The translations under genes and the position numbers were made by a program. Below, in pieces: positions 34,776 through 47,605 of a stretch of 64,000 nt of DNA. The notes under the pieces were generated by a model. The model was not told the origin of the DNA. It saw only the letters and a program-made list of their open reading frames with translations, and ran no database searches. The stretch is from contig OX465598.1 in NCBI GenBank assembly GCA_950022295.1, forward strand, positions 302,324,001 to 302,388,000, given 5' to 3'. Positions within the stretch are counted from its first letter, which is position 1, and each line of letters starts with the position of its first letter. This DNA comes from Bromus sterilis (Eukaryota; Streptophyta; Magnoliopsida; Poales; Poaceae).

Positions 34776-37700
34776 AACTTGCTAGAAAACATATTTCCAA
34801 CGAATTGAGCTTTATGGATAAAAGAATTTCATCCAAATCTGTTATAGATCCATTTATATATTCTTCAGACTCTTAGTCTTTCAGAGGGTCTACCAAGTTC
34901 AAAACTTGACTCACTTCCATGGATACTATCTCGGATTATTTGGCATTTAGCCAAATACCGGAGTCAGGGCCCATCAACGCTACTTTGTATATCACAGTTT
35001 TATCATTGTCGAACAACAATATCTCGTTTACATCAAAAATGTTTGTACGAGTTTTGTCTAACCTGTGTGGTTCAGCTGCGCACTTCTCTGAAGATTCAAC
35101 AATCTTTGACAAGTTGCACTGTCCTCCCACTCACTCTTTTGCAAGAAACTATTTTTCTTCAAAACACACCGTTCTTAACAACAAACAGTTTTGCTTTTGT
35201 GTAGTGATAGAGGAATACCAAAACTTTTGGCATAACCTTAACAAAATAGCACTTATCTGATTTGGGGTTTTGAGTATGTCAAACATATGCCTCATGTACC
35301 CAAATTTTAAGAAAAGACAACATGGTTTTAACAGTCCATTCCACATCTAATATGGTGTCATTTCAACATATTTGATGGTGCTCTTTTCAGTGTAAAAGTT
35401 GTAGTCTCTAACGCATAACTTAATAAGTATAATGGCAAATTGATAAACGTCATATTTGATCTTACCATGTCATACATGGCTTGATTACATCTCTCGAACA
35501 CTTCACTCATAGTGGTGTTCCGGGAGGTGCAAGTTATGACACTTCTTCACAACTCATCATACATTCGCTAAACTTGTAACTCAAATATTACTTTCTACAA
35601 TCTAATTTGCAGAAGCATTATTTTCTTGCTACAATGAATTTCTATTTCACTCTAAAATTCCTTGAACATTTCAAATGTTTCAGACGTAAGTCTTCATTTA
35701 ACATATATCCACATATCTACTTCAAATCATGAGTGAAGATAGAAAATCCACTGCACACAACTACACTTATTGGACTACACACATCATTATGTATGATTTG
35801 CAATAATTTAGTTGCCCATTCATGTATGGCCTATTAACGGTGTTTTAGTCACATTACTTTGAGACAAAATTCGCAAGCGTCAAGTGATTCATAATCATAT
35901 GACTCGAAAAGTCCATCACTTATGGAAATTCTTCATGCATGTTATGTCACTTGTGACAAACTGCAGTGTCACACCTATGTGGTATTTCTGTCAGTCTTGC
36001 GACGTTTAGCGTCAGTGTTATGGATGTTTTAGTATTATTATCAAGATTCATAACATACAACCTATTCATAATAGAAGTATGGCATTTATGTTATTCATAA
36101 CTTTGAATAACTTTCTTGCAACAAACATGATTCAAAATGATGTTTTGCAATAAGGCTAAAGTGTAGTAACATTTTACTCAACTCTAAAATGAATTATGAA
36201 GATAATCATAGAGTCAACACACAGTATAGTAAACATTTTACCATGTTCCTGTGCGTGTCAAAACTCATCATCAGCTAGTCATAAAGGCCATAGTATTTCT
36301 TGCATCGAGTTGCAACAATATGCAATCGAAGTGATATTCTAGCGATCACCAGTTTAATCACAATACCAAAGAATTAATGATTAACTACCTAATCATGATT
36401 CCCAAGAATTACATCTTTTGACCAGCAATGAATTCATCTATAACTTCGTATGACTTTCATTTCTGAGCTGGATATCCCAGTCTTCTTTCGTTTTGCCTTT
36501 ATACGTATCATAGTTCTATTTCCAATGTAACTCCTACTCACAAAAGATCACACATGATCAAGGGTGGCGCATGCCATGGACTTTCTGGCGTGTAAGTCTT
36601 ACTGACACCTTTTGGAACTTCCTTTCCCTTAATTCCCATCATCATATGATCGGTGTTCTTCTGGATCCCACACTTATCAGTTTTGTTTGAGTACAATGAA
36701 CATTTTCACTAATGCTTACAATCATACATTGTACTATATATCTTATATCCTATATCAATTGTCTTACACTGAAAACAGTTTTTCAGTTCCATGAATGTCA
36801 AGTAACTATCCCAAACGTTTCGAAGTTCGGGTTTCATGGTGATTACGACAATACACTTAGCTGTGGGGGAATTCTAGCCTTTTGGATTTATGGACATAAG
36901 TCACATCATCCATAGCATTAGCGGGAGAGCATCAAAAATTTGCGATAGGACGTGGTCCTTCTCGGCACTATTGAGGATAGTCCTCACAATACGGTACCAA
37001 TCGTAAAGTTTTTACCAGATAATACAGTTAATCAAAATCAATTGGGAAGGTGGTAACGCGAGCCATTATTCTACAACGATAATGCAAATACTTAGACTTT
37101 GTTCATAATTAAGTTGCACTTGTGATTAATCAATTTAATTACTTAGTGCGCTCCCACTCACATCAATATCTCTCGTAATTGATGCTTGAGTGATTCAAGA
37201 TCCGCCCCAATCGTCCGCCATTGATGTGACATCACTGATGACTTAGACTGGACCAGTAGGCCAACTTTCCAATCACGCCAAAGGTGATTCTTGTTCATCT
37301 TTCGATGGGCGTGTTCCGGTAGCAAAATTTTATCCAAACCGTCAAGACAACCAAGTGTAATTGCAGTGTGTTCTTAACACACCCGCCTTTTATGCGTCAC
37401 ACCGTGTGCACCCATGTGACATGACCTGCTCCGATGTGAAACATAGTATAGACGGTGCTACAGTTGGAAGAACACTATCAACTTGATATTGTTTTGCGAG
37501 AGATCACCCTAATAAAATATGACTACCGCGCATCAAACAAGGGTGCATCAAAGGGATAAACATCACAGGCAGTTCATAAAATTATGTGATATAGTATAGC
37601 CCTTTGCTTCGTGAAGTCTTCGTTGTCTTCACGTCGTCATGGTATAAATCACCGTGTCCACCAACTATGTCCTTCGGCGCCGGGACCATCACCACGGCTT

Positions 37701-38404
37701 CCGGCATGTGCGTCGGGGTCCACATCCGCATCGTAGATCATCACCTTGCATCGATCTATTGCTTTGCCTCGAGCTAATAAACAGTTCTGGCATGCAGGCC
37801 ATAATTAAGTGACAATCATATGACTCCAGTCATCATGCCTTACCACGACACGCAGGTCGCGAATAAATTTTACATAACATATAGCATCTCATACAAACAC
37901 ATTGCAAATCTTGAAGGCTATACCACATCACATGCATACTCTGCAAAAACAAGTTAGATCGCCATCTACACGGGTTGTTGCAAATTTTATCGTGGTTGAT
38001 TAGCAGGTTACATGCAAATGTTGTTCCCTATACAAACCAAACATGATACTTCAAGGCTGCTAGTTTAACGTTCGGGGTGCGTGTAGCAACTAATGCCACA
38101 AGACAAACTTCGTTCAACGCGTGACCCCCGTGTGGATTTGAGTTCATAAAATCCACAAGCCCCTCCATGTTAAATCTTCTATTGCGAGATTAAGATGAGA
38201 TCCAAGGAGTTTGATGTAGACCATGATCAAGGCAACCAGCATACTGAAAGCAGCATAGAGGGATCGATGGAAAATTCAATCCTTGTAGCAAAACCTCAAC
38301 TTGCCATCAAGCCCAGAAAAATCACATGACAGGGAAGCAACAAGAAAATCAATGCCTCATATCAACATATGATCTAGACCTAAACATGCATCTACTCATA
38401 GATC

Positions 38405-38416
38405 GCTCTGATACCA
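38405..38416 (-). other. Copia primer binding site (initiator tRNA-Met)
   Basis: On the minus strand tggtatcagagc follows the 5' LTR by one base, the standard primer site of Angela/BARE elements. Confidence 0.88.
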
Positions 38417-38417
38417 C

Positions 38418-40495
38418 TGTTGGCAAACGCAGTAGAAAACAAAATTTTCGGCCTACGTAGCAATCACCCAAGATCATCTATAAAGATTGCATACAAGGTT
38501 TTAGGTCATGGCTCACCAACCAATGTAGCGGAAGTAGAGTTGGTGAAGACCGTTGGTGCAGATCCCCGCAGCTAGGAATTCCAATGATCTCCCAACCGCG
38601 AGGATATCGATCCCGCGTACCGTCCCACGATCCGTTGCGCGATCCATCCCGCGAACCGTCCCGCGATCCTCCCCACGATCAAGTCCCACGAACAAGTCCC
38701 TCGAACTAAATCTCCGAGGAAGAAGAAGGACCTCGAAGAAGGGTCAAAGGTATGATCCCTCTACCGGTATCCACACATCCCGATGTAGCAATCCAGCGGC
38801 GCTCTGCCGTCCAGAGAAGAACGCCACCGAGAGAAACTAGTGGGAGAAGAGCCTAGCGGCGTCCGGACTAGAACGATCTAGCCCGAAAATAATTAGAGGT
38901 GCGTGGGATTTAGCTGGGGCAGCCTTGGGGCTTTTCTGGTGTCTATTTGGGGCTACCCCTGCCCCCGAATATATAGGTGGAAGCCTGGGGTCACAACTTG
39001 GGTGAGGGTTCTCCCCAAAGTCGGTTTTGGCCACCAGGAGGAGTCCAACACGGATTCCAGTACGAAACGCCGCGGACTACGGCGTCTAGGGGCAAAATGC
39101 CAGGGACCCTGGCGTCTGGGCTTGCCCCCCAAGGAAAATCTTTTTTCCGCCGACCTACGACCTTGTGGACCTTCCTACTTGGCCTAGCTTCGGTTTCCGC
39201 GTCTTGGAGAGTTCCATAACCCTCCGGATACTTCCATAAGCTTCCGAGAACCTCCCGGAACCTCCCGAAACATTTCTAGAAGTCCCGGAACAATTTCCCG
39301 ATGTTCCGTAACCTTTCCACAACTATTACCGAATGTTGCAAAACCTTCCGAGACTATCACGAATGTCTTGTTACCACTTCAAGACTCTTCTTAAATGTTC
39401 CGAAATCATCCGAGAGCGTTCACGAATATTCTGAAACCATTCGGCACAACCTAGAACACTTGTAGTGCTACCCGGAAACACTTCTGGTTCCACCCGAAAC
39501 AATTTTGGTACCCTTTCTCTTTTCATCTCCTAGTTCTCTAAAAGATTACTACTCGTTAAGTGTGTGACCCAATAGGTTCGGTATAATGCGTACATGACTC
39601 AGAACATCTTCCGGACACAGGTCAATAGCCTTTTGTCAATAGCCAATAATCAACAACGGAGGCATGGACACCCATGTTAACTCCCGCACATACACGAATA
39701 AACTTCGAGTGAACCTTTATGTTAGCCATGTACCATTCCCTTTGCTTCGCGATATATGACAAAGTCAGAGGAGAGAAGTTTGGCACCCATGTGTAACAAC
39801 TTCTTGAACCCAAGTCACTCGTTATCCTCTTTACTCGTTTGTCCCTTTTCTCGTTATCGTATTCCGGTATCCCCGTGACTAAATCACAATGCGTCTGGCC
39901 AGACTATATTGGATACCGTCATACCGAGTGGGACCGAAGTGAATATCTTCTTCATCGTGAAGGAGCAAATCCCAGTCTTGAACTATCGGAGTTACTAGAC
40001 ACACCATCGGATGTACCCAGAACTTATTTTACTACTTCCCAGTAACGGGAGGATTCATCTAAGAACCAAAGGACATCTTCCTGTGTGAAGCAACTCGATA
40101 CTCTCATGGTCTAAGGAATTACGTATATGATAACATTTCATGATATGACTAATAACGTTGTTACGATGTGATCTCTAAGTATATCCTTCAATACCTGGGT
40201 CGGTTCAACATCATTGTCCTGCTAACAATATGTTCTCATTGCTACTGACATCCTTGTTACAAGAACAATGCCCATGATTAAGAAAATGTAACCATCGGTT
40301 AGCACATTAGCTGGTCTTAGAGGCTAAACCAGGAACTCTTGGTGTTTACATTTCCACACATGCAAATGAGTTTTCTTTTGAATCTCACATTCAGGATCAT
40401 TGCAATTATAGCACAGAAAAATAAACATTAATTACGAACGTGGAAATATATATATAATAATATTTTATTATTGCCTCTAGGGCATATTTCCAACA
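38418..40495 (-). repeat. 5' LTR of the Angela-like element
   Basis: A 2078-bp LTR, uninterrupted, that served as the reference to recognise the split copy. On the minus strand it starts TGTTGGAAATATGCCC and holds a TATA box at about 38968-38977 (cctatatatt). Confidence 0.92.
38968..38977 (-). promoter_or_regulatory. TATA box of the Angela-like 5' LTR
   Basis: The minus strand reads cctatatatt in a GC-richer context, at the position where BARE/Angela LTRs carry their promoter. The same word is present in the 3' LTR near 27340. Confidence 0.6.
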
Positions 40496-41206
40496 GGACA
40501 ACCGTTATCGTTGCCCCTTATTGAATGAGTCGCGGACAACGACAGTAGTCAGGACCACCAGTAACATCGGTGCCTGCCCTGACGTCCCACCAACTCGTGC
40601 GGTTACCAACAAGGTGAACCGTATCCGTACCTTGTCTCGCGTTTGCTCTTTGAAGAGCTCGACTTTCGTACAACAGGATATCTTTCAACCGCGAACAGTA
40701 CCAGGCCCACCGCACACCGGTGGAATACACCAGACCTGTCGTTCCTCTAAGATACCCTGCGCGGGCACCGTTGGGTCACCCGACTCCTTACCTGTAAGGA
40801 CACCAGTTGATTCGAGTGCCTACCATCAAGTGAAACCAGGAGGAATCACCCTCGATAGTACACTTGAAGAGGTTCAACAGAGACATCGGCGGAATGAACT
40901 AAAGAGGAATATTCTCGTATCACCCCGGTGGTGCCGAGACACCAGCGGAATGAACTAAAGAGGAATACCCTTGTATCATCCCAGTGATGCTACGCTAGTG
41001 AGCCGACGAGAGTGAAATACGAGTCCTTCCCCTCTTAAGTCAAACACGAAGCGACTCGGCAGAGTCTCGCTGTTGTAGGTTCCCTAGGGCGTCTGCATTG
41101 ATTCGTACTTGTTGCAGTTATAATGTTTATAATCCGCTTTCACTCACCAGAGTGATCACGACCCGCAATTCTAAACCTAGCTAACAACGCGCAGGGTTTA
41201 CTGTTG

Positions 41207-41212
<6 letters not shown>

Positions 41213-41240
<28 letters not shown>
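41213..41240. repeat. (TA)n microsatellite in LARD 5' LTR
   Basis: A short TA run followed by tatttatatttatattta variants. It is the counterpart of the longer run at 5733-5773. Confidence 0.85.
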
Positions 41241-41250
<10 letters not shown>

Positions 41251-43029
41251 TTATAAGGCAGCATAGGATATAGAAGGTACATCAAGGGGCGACAAAAAAT
41301 AGGCTATGCAATTGAATAGGATTGCAACGTAGAAGCAGTAGTAACCATGCCTAGTGCAAGAAATGTACGAAAATATAGGCGATATCTTGGGAAGAGAATG
41401 GCTCTGCTTGCCTGGAAGCTCGGTAGTAGGGGTACGGTCGTCGACGAAGTAGTCGTACTCGGCAACGTTGTTGTCGGCGGCAGTGTCGAGGTATACCGGA
41501 GAATAAAGGGAGGAGAAACAATAAATACACGGCAATAATGTCAATACAAAAGAAATACATGGCAATTGAATTGTACATGATGTTCTAACGCAGTGTTAAG
41601 CGTTTTAGGCGGAGCGGGAATTTATCCGGGGATGACTCATCGGTACCGGTTAATTATCGGACAGGTGATCCGGAGGGGAAGGTTCCATGTATGCAGTGTT
41701 AGAGACAACTGATAGACATGTGGATAGTGTATCCGTGTTCGTTGATTAATTCTGAACAACTCTCATGTTCAGAATATTTTCATTCAGCAAAGTTTTACCG
41801 GCAGCGGGAATTATCGGATAGTGCAACCGGAGGGGGAATGGCTCATGTTTGGTATGTTAGACGGGTGCAGTGGGTATACGGGTACCATATTCGTATTCAT
41901 TGTATTTTTTTGATCAAGTTTGATATATAAATTATTTTCATCGGAGTTACGATTTAAAAGATATTCAATTTCAAAGTTTAAATCATTTTTAATCGTTTCT
42001 GAAATTTCTTTTAATATTTAAATCAACATTATCCATAATAGTAATATTGACTGGTCAACCTAACAGTTGGGACCCATATGTCATACTCTGGCATTTAAAT
42101 TAATCATTATATTTATTTAATAGCAAGTGGGGCCAACTTGTCATTGCCTCATTTGGGTTCCACCGAAATTTTACTAAGTCTAGGTATTGCTCCGCTTTAA
42201 CACCAATTAGCTGTCTTCAAAAGCCTACGGTTTGAGGTCCTGCCCATCCAGCGAGTTAGTGCCCTATATCAAAGTTTAGCTATTCTCTGCGATCTCGAAT
42301 CTGGTACGGAAGGAAAATTTATCAGAGTTCAATTACTTGATAAAATCTTTGACGGAAAAGTGCAACTTGCTGTAAGCTCCAGAAATTGTTAAATTTAGCA
42401 ACCTTTGATTGATGATTCCAACAAATCTACTGGTCTTTTGTGGATGAATCTTAATGATGTTTTGATGCACAACAAGTGTGTAATAATGCCATGTCATTAG
42501 CTGCCATGATAGGGTACTCTAACATGTCCAAAACTTGCTCTAAAGTAGCTATGAAATAATATGTGGTCTGTCATTTTTCTATTAACAGAAACTTGCACTT
42601 TGCAAACTTCATAGGATTAAATCCTTGCATTTTCTGAAATAGGTTCATTGGGGTAAAGTGAAGCTTGTTAGGTGTACCTTCTGTCCACATAATTTAATCC
42701 AAATTTGAATTCGTTATGCTCTATTTTTGCTGTTGTTTTGTTACCAAAAAAAAGGGGTTCAGCAGCATATTTTCTTTGTAGAAGCAACAACAAGCAGCAA
42801 TGCAGCTGCTAGCAGCCGCTGGAGGCAGCAACAGCAGCTGCTGTGCAGCATTGCATGGGGCGGCTGGGGCTGTGGCCAGGGGGCGGGGCGGTCGGCGCCG
42901 GCGGCGGCCGAAGAGGCGAGGCAGATCGGCCTCGGGCAGGTGCAGCTTCGGGCGTGCGGGCATGCAGGGCTTGTCCATGTGTGGCTAGACGGCCACGGGC
43001 GTGGCCCGGACATGGAGAAGGCGAGACCA

Positions 43030-45602
43030 GAGTGGCCACGGTGCGTGTTCGTGGTGACCACGGCGAGCACGGGCCACGACGAGCACGAGGACGGCGACCC
43101 ACGGCTACGGGGCGAGGGGAGGCGGGGGGAAGCTCACGGTGGGGGGAGGCGTCGCGGCTGGGCACGGGTAGGGCGTCGAGGGAGTCCAGCCGGGGCACTG
43201 GAGGAGGCCGCACCACGGTAGCCATGGCGGCGCCATGCACCGAAGGCCATGGCCGCTATGGTTGGCCGGGGGCGGGCGAGGTAGAGGCGCACAACGAATC
43301 GATGGGGTGGAGGGGGGAGTAGCATCTCCAGGGGGGCCCTTGGTGGTGCCGGTCGACGGCCAGGGCGGCCACCGCTCGCCGGAGTTGGTGGCGGCGCGGG
43401 GGGTCCAGGAGGGGATCGGGGAGGGAGAGAGATCGAGAGAGATGGGGGGGCTCGGTCGTGCGCTTAGGTCTAGGGCAGAGGTGGGCTGGGCCTTAGAGCC
43501 TTGGGCGTTTTTTTGTTTTGTTTTGTTTTATTTATTTATTTAATTTAATTTTCCATTTTAAATTTGAATTTCATTTGAACTTTATAAATGAGACTTGATG
43601 TTGGATTCCTTTTCTTAATTGTTTTTCTTAGTAACTAATAATGAGGACTTAGCACAAGAAAATGGTGATCATTGTTGCATGATTACCGGGGTGTTACAGT
43701 GTACCTACTGCGTCTTTTCCGTTGTTATCTTTTCTCGGGGGCGGATCTGACCCTCATGTCCCCAGGGCCTAGGCACGGGGTGTACCTACTACGTCTTTTC
43801 CGTTGTTATCTGTTCTCAGGGGCGGATCTGAGTTGGGGCCCAAGCATGGAGCATAATTTTTTTAGTTAATACCTAGGTACCTTCTTTTTTCCTAAAAAAA
43901 CCTAGGTTTTTTAGGTTAAAAAAACCCTAGGTACATTTTTATATGGGACTGGGGCTTAGCAGTTAGCCCAATACTGCAACCCAGGCCGGCCGACGCCTAG
44001 ACCCACCCCTGCCGCATCGAGAGGAGACGAGTGGAAGGCATCACCGGTCCTTCCCCTGGCGCTCCCCGGCCGTCCCCGCCTCTTCGGTCCCTCCGCCCAC
44101 TTTCGCCGCTCCCGCTTGCCTCCTCCACTCGCCGGCTACGTTGCTCGCCTCCGCGGCTGTGCCAGTCCGCCTGGCCCTGCTGCTGTCGGCTGCCGTCACA
44201 GCCCAGGTAATTTCAAGTAAAAAACTCCCAAACTCACAATCCTGCAAAGAAAGAACTGGTTTTATAATTTCAGCTTTGAGAGTCATCTTCGCATAGTAAA
44301 AAGCTGAAGATGTACCAAACGGAGTGGCCATGGTGCGTGTTTGTGGTGACCATGGCGAGCACGGGCCACGACGAGCACGAGGACGGCGACCCACGGCTAC
44401 GGGGCGAGGGGAGGCGGGGGGAAGCTCACGGTGGGGGGAGGCGTCGCGGCTGGGCACGGGTAGGGCGTCGAGGGAGTCCAGCCGGGGCGCTGGAGGAGGC
44501 CGCACCACGCTAGCCATGGCGGCGCCATGCACCGAAGGCCATGGCCGCTAGGGTTGGCCGGGGGCGGGCGAGGTGGAGGCGCACAACGAATCGATGGGGA
44601 GGAGGGGGGAGAAGCATCTCGAGGGGGGCCCTTGGTGGTGCCGGTCGGCGGCCAGGGCGGCCACCGCTCGCCGGAGTTGGTGGCGGCGCGGGGGGTCCAG
44701 GAGGGGATCGGGGAGGGAGAGAGATCGAGAGAGATGGGGGGGCTCGGTCGTGCGCTTAGGTCTAGGGCAGAGGTGGGCTGGGCCTTTGAGCCTAGGGTGT
44801 TTTTTGTTTTGTTTTGTTTTGTTTTATTTATTTATTTAATTTAATTTTCCACTTTAAATTTGAATTTCATTTGAACTTTATAAATGAGACTTGATGTTTG
44901 ATTCCTTTTCTTAATTGTTTTTCTTAGTGATTAATAATGAGGACTTAGCACAAGAAAATGGTGATCACTATTGCATGATTACCGGGGTGTTACAGTGTAC
45001 CTACTGCGTCTTTTCCGTTGTTATCTTTTCTCAGGGACGGATCTGGCCCTCATGTCCCCAGGGCCTAGGCACGGGGTGTACCTACTACGTCTTTTCCGTT
45101 GTTATCTGTTCTCAGGGGCGGATATGAGCTGGGGACCAAGCATGGAGCATACTTTTTTTAGTTAATACCTAGGTACCTTCTTTTTTCCTAAAAAGGTTAA
45201 AAAAACCCTAGGTACATTTTTATATGGGCATGGGGCTTAGCAGTTAGCCCAATACTGCAACCCAGGCCGGCCGACGCCCAGACCCACCCCTGTCGCATCG
45301 AGAGGAGACGAGTGGAAGGCACCAACGGTCATTCCCTTGGCGCTCCCCGGTCGTACCCGCCTCTTCGGTCCCTCCGCCCACTTTCGCCGCTCCCGCTCGC
45401 CTCCTCCCCTCGCCGGCTACGTTGCTCGACGCCGCGGCTGTGCCAGTCCGCCTGGCCCTGCTGCTGCCGGCTGCCGCCACAGCCCCAGGTAATTTCAAGT
45501 AAAAAACTCCCAAACTCACAATCCTGCAAAGAAAGAACTGGTTTTATAATTTCAACTTTGAGAGTCAGCTTCGCATAGTAAACAACTGAAGATGTACCAA
45601 AC
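43030..45602 (+). repeat. 1.29-kb tandem duplication spanning the LARD edge
   Basis: Unit 1 is 43030-44321 and unit 2 is 44322 to about 45602. Each holds the last ~670 bp of the LARD 5' LTR (ending at 43698 or 44994), the TSD gtgta, and about 600 bp of flanking DNA. The flank includes the GGCGGATCT repeat, a cctaggta-rich tract and a GC-rich block. The junction reads ccaaacg|gagtggcc. The duplication postdates the LARD insertion because it copies an LTR/flank boundary. Confidence 0.9.
43699..44321 (+). other. Host DNA flanking the LARD, first copy
   Basis: It starts with two units of the repeat also seen at 3613-3754, then 'acctaggtacctt' palindromic words (about 43870-43935), then a GC-rich block at 43980-44210. 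That block could be a 5' exon or a captured gene fragment, ending at 'cccaggtaatttc', a possible splice donor. No frame is convincing as a protein. Confidence 0.5.
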
Positions 45603-45728
45603 GCCTTTTTTTAGCGGGACCAAACGCCTAAATACCACATAGAATCGTGGTGGTAGCCCAAAGCTACTTCAGACTGTTTTACGTGTTATACCCCAAAGTG
45701 GTCGACCGCGTACTTCGGGCTAGGAAGC
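44995..45728 (+). other. Host DNA flanking the LARD, second copy and continuation
   Basis: It repeats 43699-44321 with small differences, including the possible splice donor near 45487. It then continues past the duplication with 'gcgggaccaaacgcc' and unclassified sequence up to the Mutator-like element. Confidence 0.5.
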
Positions 45729-45965
45729 TGGTACTCGTTCGTAATCCTGTACAGCGAACAACGCCACGTGTCGCGCTCACAACGATCCCTCGCGATTTCG
45801 TTTTTTTATTTTTCTGTACGCGTTTTTTATGTTTAAAATTGGTTTTTTTGTGGGTTTTTTTATTTTTCCGGTTTTTTCTACACGTTTTTTTTCCGAAAAA
45901 AAGAGGCACGACCTTGCCTCCGCGGGAGGCACGAGTCGTGTCTCAAAAAAGGAGGCACGAGTGCC

Positions 45966-47605
45966 TGATGTGCGAGGTGATGATAGTGATTTCTCGCCCT
46001 TCGTTGGTAAACCCCAAGTAGAAGCCGTGATATAGCACATCAGCAAATTTCCCTCAGTAAAGATACCAAGGTTTGTCTCCAGCAGGACTCCAGAGATGAT
46101 AAGTAGGTGTCAGCGGCGCAACTGACGCGGACCTGCACACAGACACAAATAACTTTGTTCCCAACGAAGTTCAGAGAGGTTGTCAATCTCTCCGGTCTTG
46201 TTGTTCACAAAGGATCAAACACAAGGGATAATGATAGCAACTGAAAGTAAAAGCAGAAAAGTAAATGAGCGTGGAAACAGTAATGAGGATATGGACCGGG
46301 ATACGTGATGTTCACTAGTGATGTCTCTCTCCCAAAAGACGATAAAACTGCTATGCGAGGTGAACAAATTACAGAAGGGCAATTGACAGGATTATGAACG
46401 CACCGCAATGCTAACTATGCTACAAAAGAAAGGAAGAGGCTCAAAAGCATGGGCAGAACGCCAAAATAAGTAGACCGAAATCCAACTGCATCTACTACTA
46501 ATCATCCACCTTGAGATATCTATCCAGAACATCTCGCTGGTATTAAGTTGCGAGCCCCACCCAAAGTGTAAACCCAAAGCAACAGACAACTGCATTAAAA
46601 AGCACTTTGCGTAAAGTAAACAATCCTTGCAACCGCGGTTACAAGCACCGTTGGTTTCCCCCTTGTGGCAATAGCACATCCCCTAGACTCATGTTTCTGT
46701 CACTCAAGCGTGTCATCGGGGGGCATGAACCCACAATCGAGCATAACGTTCCCTCTTGGGGTTACTACCTACTACTTGGCCAAAGCAATAAACAGCAACG
46801 GAGAACATGCAAGAATTACTTAAGAACAAAAATATAAGAGATAAGAACCAAATATATTACTCAATCACAATCTGAACATAATCTCATAATCCATCAGATC
46901 CCATTAAACTCAGCATAGCAACAGCAGAAAGATTACAAAAGTGCCTCGATCATGTAGGGAAGCTCACGAGGTCTAAACCATGAAGAACAAAGAGGAGAGG
47001 AGAGCATCACATAGCTACTGATCACGGACCCATGGTCCAAAGGAAACTACTCACGAGTCATCCGGGAAGCATCCATGGTGGAGAGGAGACTCCCGGAGGT
47101 CGGCCCTCCCTCCGGTAGGGTGCCGGGAAGAGGTCTGCTGGTGCTCCCGATCTCGGAAGCGCGGCGGGGGCGGAACAGAGGCGAGATCGCGAAAAAGGGT
47201 TCTGTCCTCGAGGGTTTCTCGTCACGGAGAATATATAGGCGAAGGGGGCAGCCAGGGGGGCCACCAGGGGTCCAGGCGCCCCCCTGGCGCGGCCAGACCC
47301 TGGGGCGCGCCACCAGGGCGCCTGGGCCTCTGGTGGTGGCCCTCTGGCCCCACTCAGGTTCTTCCGGAAGGTTCTTCTGCGCTGATTTTTTATCTGATTT
47401 TCCCGAATTTTTGGAGCACTTTTTATATGGGGGAAAAGTGAAATAGAAAAACAGCGGAAAACAGGAACTGACACTATGGTGCACTGAGTTAATAGGTTAG
47501 TCCAAATATGATCAAAAGTGTATGAAAGTGTATCTAGATCTTAGCAATATCACACAAAACATGCATGGAGCAAGCAGAAATTATAGATACGTTTTGGACG
47601 TATCA
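45966..47605 (-). repeat. 3' LTR of the minus-strand Athila-lineage element
   Basis: 1640 bp, tgatgtgcgagg...gacgtatca on the plus strand. The TATA word is intact at 47230-47239. Confidence 0.92.

Larger units (their letters stand above)
33386..38417 (-). pseudogene. Decayed Copia gag-pol interior of the Angela-like element
   Basis: The minus strand between polypurine tract and primer site should encode one Copia polyprotein, but every frame is broken. Reverse transcriptase remains are readable at about 34775-34100: a VDY-like start, an FVDxKxA-like stretch near 34580, and the catalytic box at 34406-34417. That box reads Y-V-H-D instead of Y-V-D-D, and a stop codon lies a few codons upstream. 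I could not place gag, protease or integrase motifs with confidence. No plus-strand frame here is meaningful. The product would be inactive. Confidence 0.7.
26802..40495 (-). mobile_element. Angela/BARE-type Copia retrotransposon, coding region decayed
   Basis: The element is flanked by the perfect TSD ggaca (26797-26801 and 40496-40500). The empty site exists in the other LARD LTR at about 5017-5021. On the minus strand the LTR begins TGTTGGAAATATGCCCTAG, the Angela/BARE signature, and ends with tttcccaaca or ttgccaaca. The 5' LTR is 38418-40495 (2078 bp). The 3' LTR is 26802-33385, 2066 bp without its nested solo LTR; the 12-bp difference is one deletion. The 5032-bp interior is placed like Copia gag-pol but riddled with stops. 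LTRs are roughly 95% identical by eye, far better preserved than the interior. Confidence 0.92.
3755..43698 (-). mobile_element. LARD-like long-LTR retrotransposon (Sukkula-type), nested
   Basis: A complete LTR retrotransposon on the minus strand is flanked by the 5-bp TSD gtgta (3750-3754 and 43699-43703). The 3' LTR is 3755-21238, the interior 21239-25532 and the 5' LTR 25533-43698. Removing nested inserts leaves LTRs of 4451 and 4467 bp and an interior of about 2716 bp. Read on the minus strand, LTRs start TGTAACACCCC and end GCGTCACA. The primer site ttggtatcagagcc (initiator tRNA-Met type) follows the 5' LTR after two bases, and a polypurine tract agtgggggaga precedes the 3' LTR. The interior has no gag or pol. 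Long LTRs, a short non-coding interior and a tRNA-Met primer site are the defining traits of large retrotransposon derivatives such as barley Sukkula. The class is well supported; the family name is inferred. Confidence 0.9.
25533..43698 (-). repeat. LARD 5' LTR, interrupted by the Angela-like element
   Basis: The LTR sequence occupies 25533-26801 and 40501-43698 (4467 bp net). It is collinear with the 3' LTR, including the 55-bp duplication and the TA microsatellite. On the minus strand it begins TGTAACACCCC, at 43698. Because this is the 5' LTR, the Angela insertion has cut its transcription unit. Confidence 0.88.

Noticed and set aside
40521..40958. 145-codon frame matched by one at 5044-5481 in both LARD LTRs as a gene
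   Set aside because: The two frames are simply the same LTR segment in two copies. The differences are unbiased by codon position as far as I can see, and no domain is recognised.
42727..43322. Open frames of 145-164 codons in the LARD 5' LTR end
   Set aside because: They are not preserved in the matching parts of the 3' LTR and have biased Arg/Gly/Ala composition.
47047..47484. 145-codon minus-strand frame in the 3' LTR
   Set aside because: It is LTR sequence around the TATA box and GC tract. The equivalents in other copies are interrupted.
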